Shown one piece after another: positions 12,603-12,794 of a stretch of 12,794 nt of DNA. This DNA comes from Oscillospiraceae bacterium (GTDB lineage: Bacteria; Bacillota; Clostridia; Oscillospirales; Acutalibacteraceae). The first letter of the stretch is position 1, and the number at the start of each line of letters is the position of its first letter. The position numbers and the translations under genes were made by a program. The DNA lies in NCBI GenBank assembly GCA_029013165.1, contig JAQXMV010000220.1:1-12794 (forward strand), written 5' to 3'. The notes below the pieces were generated by a model. That model had not been told where the DNA came from. It saw nothing but the letters and a program-made list of their open reading frames with translations, and made no database searches.

Positions 12603-12794
12603 AGCCCCCGCGGCTCGAGCGGTGAAACCTGAAAGAAAACACCATATAAATCACATAAAACAAATTTGCCTATAAACGACCGTTTGCAACCCGGTAGGGA
12701 GACGGCTTGACGGCTCGCCGTGCCCGGCCTGCGGCAACCTCACTAATAATAATCACCTGCGCAGTAACCTCACCCATGGTTTATGTTTTCGGCA

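Larger units (their letters stand above)
12120..12794 (-). repeat. Dispersed structured repeat, copy 2 (inverted, reaches window end)
   Basis: Read on the minus strand, this copy follows copy 1 (8600-9266) from its start, CGAAAACATAAACC near 12790, to its tail, CTATCCGTTTT at 12131-12121. Matching hairpins are at 12616-12602, 12602-12575, 12539-12527 with 12456-12444, 12371-12339 and 12239-12220. Over the 237 bases at 12357-12593 I count 37 differences from copy 1 and no gaps (about 84% identity); the outer parts are more diverged and contain small insertions. The block begins eight bases after the GDPD stop codon. The outer end is cut by the window, so its full length is unknown. Confidence 0.85.

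Noticed and set aside
8600..12794. Composite transposon formed by the two inverted repeats
   Set aside because: There is no transposase or recombinase frame, no clear terminal inverted repeats within each copy and no target-site duplication that I could find; the enclosed genes look like ordinary chromosomal genes.

Overview
The window looks like a chromosomal piece of an anaerobic, fermentative Clostridia-type Firmicute, most like an Oscillospiraceae/Ruminococcaceae gut or rumen bacterium. This rests on three things: the Gram-positive gene order SRP RNA-dnaX-ybaB-recR, strong AGGAGG ribosome binding sites, and a complete operon for a trimeric-type, NAD(H)-linked [FeFe] hydrogenase. Taxonomy is inferred from gene content only; there is no rRNA in the window.

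Left part, minus strand (1-2980). A small-type SRP RNA with its own good promoter is followed by dnaX (clamp-loader subunit), a YbaB/EbfC nucleoid protein and recR, packed head to tail. The window edge cuts the first 22 codons of smpB (tmRNA-binding protein), which starts at a GTG just after recR.

Middle, plus strand (3215-8238). Five tightly packed genes end at a clear intrinsic terminator: a NuoE/HydC-like [2Fe-2S] subunit, a small GHKL ATP-binding protein, an HndB-like thioredoxin-fold protein, a NuoF/HydB-like FMN/NAD subunit and the [FeFe] hydrogenase catalytic subunit HydA. HydA, HydB and HydC-like subunits together would form an electron-bifurcating or NADH-dependent hydrogenase that disposes of fermentation electrons as H2. 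The maturases HydE, HydF and HydG are not in this window.

Right part (8239-12794). This is accessory-looking and hairpin-rich. A roughly 330-base stretch carries several perfect stem-loops and an orphan intrinsic terminator. It is followed by one copy of a dispersed repeat of about 670 bp (8600-9266). Three genes follow: a sugar-phosphate nucleotidyltransferase and a two-helix membrane protein with a Pro/Gln-rich tail (both minus strand), then a membrane-anchored glycerophosphodiester phosphodiesterase (plus strand) with a near-consensus promoter. A second, inverted copy of the repeat (12120 to the window end) closes the window.

The most interesting signal is this repeat pair. The two diverged copies keep several stem-loops. 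One 12-bp stem shows two fully compensatory base-pair changes, and most of the single-sided changes in stems become G.U wobbles when read in one orientation. Both copies also keep a 78-codon open frame, but the codon-position pattern of changes does not look like a protein under selection. I read the repeat as a structured RNA or DNA element of unknown function, without a visible transposase.
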